Below, piece after piece: positions 5,687-7,162 of a stretch of DNA of 7,162 nucleotides. Numbering within the stretch: the first letter of the stretch is position 1; every line of letters starts with the position of its first letter. Origin of the DNA: Acidimicrobiales bacterium. GTDB lineage: Bacteria > Actinomycetota > Acidimicrobiia > Acidimicrobiales > JAKAVM01. Below the pieces are notes generated by a model. That model had not been told where the DNA came from, ran no database searches, and saw only the letters and a program-made list of their open reading frames with translations. The stretch lies in NCBI GenBank assembly GCA_027451785.1, contig DAIDIS010000151.1, positions 1 through 7,162 on the forward strand. Direction: 5' to 3'. The translations under genes were made by a program, and so were the position numbers.

Positions 5687-7120
5687 ATGCTTAGACTCCA
5701 CGACACAGCCACCGGGAAAACCGAAGAGATCCAGCTGAGGCGACCTGGGGAGATATCGATCTACACATGCGGGCCTACCGTCTACGACGTTCCCCACCTG
5801 GGTCACGGCAGGCAGATCGTCCTCTACGACTCCTTCCGCAGATACCTTGAATGGTCTGGGCTGGAGGTCGTATATGTCTCGAACGTGACCGACGTCGACG
5901 ACAAGATCGCGAATCGGGCGGACAAGGAGGGCTGCAAGCCTTCGGAGATTGCCAGCAAGTACGAATTGGCTTGGTGGGACGCCAACGAGAAGCTAGGAGT
6001 TACCAAACCTACGTTCGCCCCCCACGCGACCGAGTTCATCGAGAGGATGATCTCAGTAATCGCCGAGCTGGAAAGGCTCGGTTACGTATACGTGACACCA
6101 TCCGGAGCATATTTCGACACCGGAAAGCTTGGCTCTCGCTACGGGTTGCTCGCTCAACAGGATCTTTCAAAAACGGTTTCGGTGGAACGAATTAAGGCGG
6201 AGTCGGAGAAGCGGTCGAGCGCAGACTTCGCGCTTTGGAAGTTGGGCGTCGAAAATGACCCAGTTTGGGACTCACCCTGGGGCCCTGGAAGGCCCGGGTG
6301 GCACACGGAGTGCGTTGCCATGTCCCTGGGGATACTCGGGGAGGGCTTCGACTTACACGCCGGCGGAGCGGACCTCAGGTTCCCCCATCATGAGAACGAG
6401 CGCGCTCAGGCCGTTGCTCTGAACAAGGAGTTCGCTAAGCACTGGATGCACCACGCCTTCGTAGAGATAGGCGGGGAGAAGATGTCCAAGTCACTGGAGA
6501 ACTATCAATCCCTTGAGGATCTCCTGAATCGTTCTGATCCCAGGGCCTTCAGGCTCCTAGTACTGCGATCGCATTACCGGGCCCCGATGGGGGTGACCGA
6601 AGTCGCAATACAGGACTGCACCGAGGCACTCAAACGATTGGATCAGCTCGCTGGAAGGTTGTCCGGTTCCGACCCCTCCATGGAGGGATTCGTTACCCAA
6701 AGTAACGATAAAAGAGAGTCCAAACCTCACAATGTCGGCGAGGAGTCGATATTAAATGACGGCGCATCCGACGCAATCTCCCAGTTCAAAGATCGGCTAG
6801 ATGACGATTTCGACACCCCACGGGCGCTTGCGAGGTTATTTGAGTTAATTCGGGCTGCCAATTCCCTTTTTGACTCCAAAGACCTAGAGCGCGCGTCTCG
6901 ATTTGGACGGATTGCGGTTGACCTTTTCGGAGTGCTCGGGCTATTCCCGAAAATCCAGGAAGAGGTTGTAGATGCCGAAGTGGCGGCGCTTGTTGCAGCT
7001 CGCGATCAAGCTCGTGCAGATAAAGACTGGGCAAGTGCGGACTCCGCCAGAGACAGGCTTTCCGAAATGGGATGGCTAGTTGAAGATACGCCGAATGGCA
7101 CCAGGGTAAAGCGACCGTAA
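5687..7120 (+). CDS. cysS: Cysteinyl-tRNA synthetase
   Basis: This class I synthetase attaches cysteine to tRNA-Cys in the cytoplasm. It has 477 residues, against 461 in E. coli. The four zinc ligands known from the E. coli enzyme fall at the same numbers here: Cys28 in TCGPTVYD, Cys209 in GWHTEC, and His234 and Glu238 in HHENE. The HIGH motif is HLGH at 37-40 and KMSKS is at 265-269. The C-terminal third, with DDDFDTPRALARLFELI and a final helical segment, is the tRNA-binding part. Its presence separates this gene from mshC, the mycothiol ligase paralog, which is shorter and lacks that domain. A polar, lower-GC linker of about 30-40 residues between roughly 325 and 365 makes it longer than the E. 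coli protein. The alignment of Cys28 with E. coli supports the ATG at 5687. No Shine-Dalgarno precedes it; the shared TACCGTA element lies 8 bases upstream. Divergent from valS. Confidence 0.97.
   Translation: MLRLHDTATGKTEEIQLRRPGEISIYTCGPTVYDVPHLGHGRQIVLYDSFRRYLEWSGLEVVYVSNVTDVDDKIANRADKEGCKPSEIASKYELAWWDANEKLGVTKPTFAPHATEFIERMISVIAELERLGYVYVTPSGAYFDTGKLGSRYGLLAQQDLSKTVSVERIKAESEKRSSADFALWKLGVENDPVWDSPWGPGRPGWHTECVAMSLGILGEGFDLHAGGADLRFPHHENERAQAVALNKEFAKHWMHHAFVEIGGEKMSKSLENYQSLEDLLNRSDPRAFRLLVLRSHYRAPMGVTEVAIQDCTEALKRLDQLAGRLSGSDPSMEGFVTQSNDKRESKPHNVGEESILNDGASDAISQFKDRLDDDFDTPRALARLFELIRAANSLFDSKDLERASRFGRIAVDLFGVLGLFPKIQEEVVDAEVAALVAARDQARADKDWASADSARDRLSEMGWLVEDTPNGTRVKRP
6674..6687. 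repeat. Perfect 14-base palindrome inside cysS
   Basis: CCCTCCATGGAGGG equals its own reverse complement. In RNA it could fold as a 5-pair stem (CCCUC/GAGGG) with a CAUG loop. It lies in the linker region of cysS, where protein constraint appears low. Whether it acts at DNA or RNA level, or is chance, cannot be told from here. Confidence 0.6.
6691..6707. repeat. Inverted repeat (6-base arms) inside cysS
   Basis: CGTTAC and GTAACG flank a CCAAA loop, giving a perfect 6-pair stem. It begins 3 bases after the 14-base palindrome, so the two form a tandem pair of small hairpins in the same linker. An A-rich run (ATAAAAG) rather than a T-run follows on the plus strand, so it is not an intrinsic terminator in the cysS direction. 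Confidence 0.55.
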
Positions 7121-7140
7121 CGCCGGGGTTATCTCCAGCG
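7121..7140 (+). terminator. Hairpin directly after the cysS stop, possible weak terminator
   Basis: CGCCGGGG and CTCCAGCG pair around a TTAT loop: eight positions with one C-A mismatch and one G-U pair. The hairpin starts on the base after the TAA of cysS. The sequence after it is AT-rich (AATTTAAAAATAG) but has no clean T-run, so termination would be inefficient or of the U-poor kind. It could instead protect the 3' end or lie in a leader to a downstream gene outside the window. The remaining bases, 7141-7162, show nothing recognisable. Confidence 0.35.
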
Positions 7141-7162
7141 AATTTAAAAATAGAACCTGCTT

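Noticed and set aside
5665..5712. An upstream ATG at 5712 extending valS by 16 residues.
   Set aside because: It would overlap the start of cysS, and the extra residues are hydrophobic and unlike a ValRS N-terminus. The ATG at 5664 leads directly into the conserved N-terminal region.
5687..7120. The gene as mshC, the mycothiol cysteine ligase.
   Set aside because: The protein is 477 residues with a full C-terminal tRNA-binding region and the E. coli CysRS zinc ligands; MshC is shorter and lacks that region.
1..7162. tRNA genes, CRISPR arrays, insertion sequences or riboswitches.
   Set aside because: The gaps between genes are at most about 60 bases and contain no cloverleaf, spaced direct repeats or transposase-like sequence. 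Apart from the two short inverted repeats in cysS, no repeat structure stood out on reading.

Overview
The window is an ordinary stretch of bacterial chromosome with moderately high GC and tightly packed genes. It holds five protein genes and no RNA genes, mobile elements or CRISPR arrays that I can see. The protein families, the mix of Shine-Dalgarno and apparently leaderless starts, and an archaeal-lineage valyl-tRNA synthetase suggest a high-GC Gram-positive (actinobacterial) or related terrabacterial organism. That assignment is an inference and is not proven by the sequence.

Left part (1-2933). On the minus strand, an enoyl-CoA hydratase/isomerase family gene (886-1638) is followed 34 bases later by a GDP-mannose 4,6-dehydratase gene (gmd). 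The gmd gene starts at 851 and runs off the left edge, so its C-terminus is missing. Divergent from these on the plus strand is a GT-B fold glycosyltransferase (1701-2933). Gmd makes GDP-4-keto-6-deoxymannose, the precursor of GDP-fucose, GDP-rhamnose and related sugars. With the glycosyltransferase next door, the left part looks like the edge of a surface-glycan or glycoconjugate locus. The acyl-CoA gene in between is the unexpected member.

Right part (2934-7162). Two class I aminoacyl-tRNA synthetase genes stand back to back: valS on the minus strand (2986-5664) and cysS on the plus strand (5687-7120). Only 22 bases separate their chosen starts. That gap holds one symmetric TAnnnTA element that reads as a -10 box on both strands, 8-9 bases from each start codon, and there is no Shine-Dalgarno sequence on either side. 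The simplest reading is one bidirectional promoter producing two leaderless or nearly leaderless mRNAs. The glycosyltransferase and valS converge across 52 bases with no clear terminator. A hairpin directly follows the cysS stop codon.

I find no clearly new multi-gene system. The points most worth a second look are the symmetric valS/cysS promoter, the leaderless starts, the ValRS lineage, the missing first catalytic glutamate in the crotonase-family protein, and paired inverted repeats inside the cysS linker.
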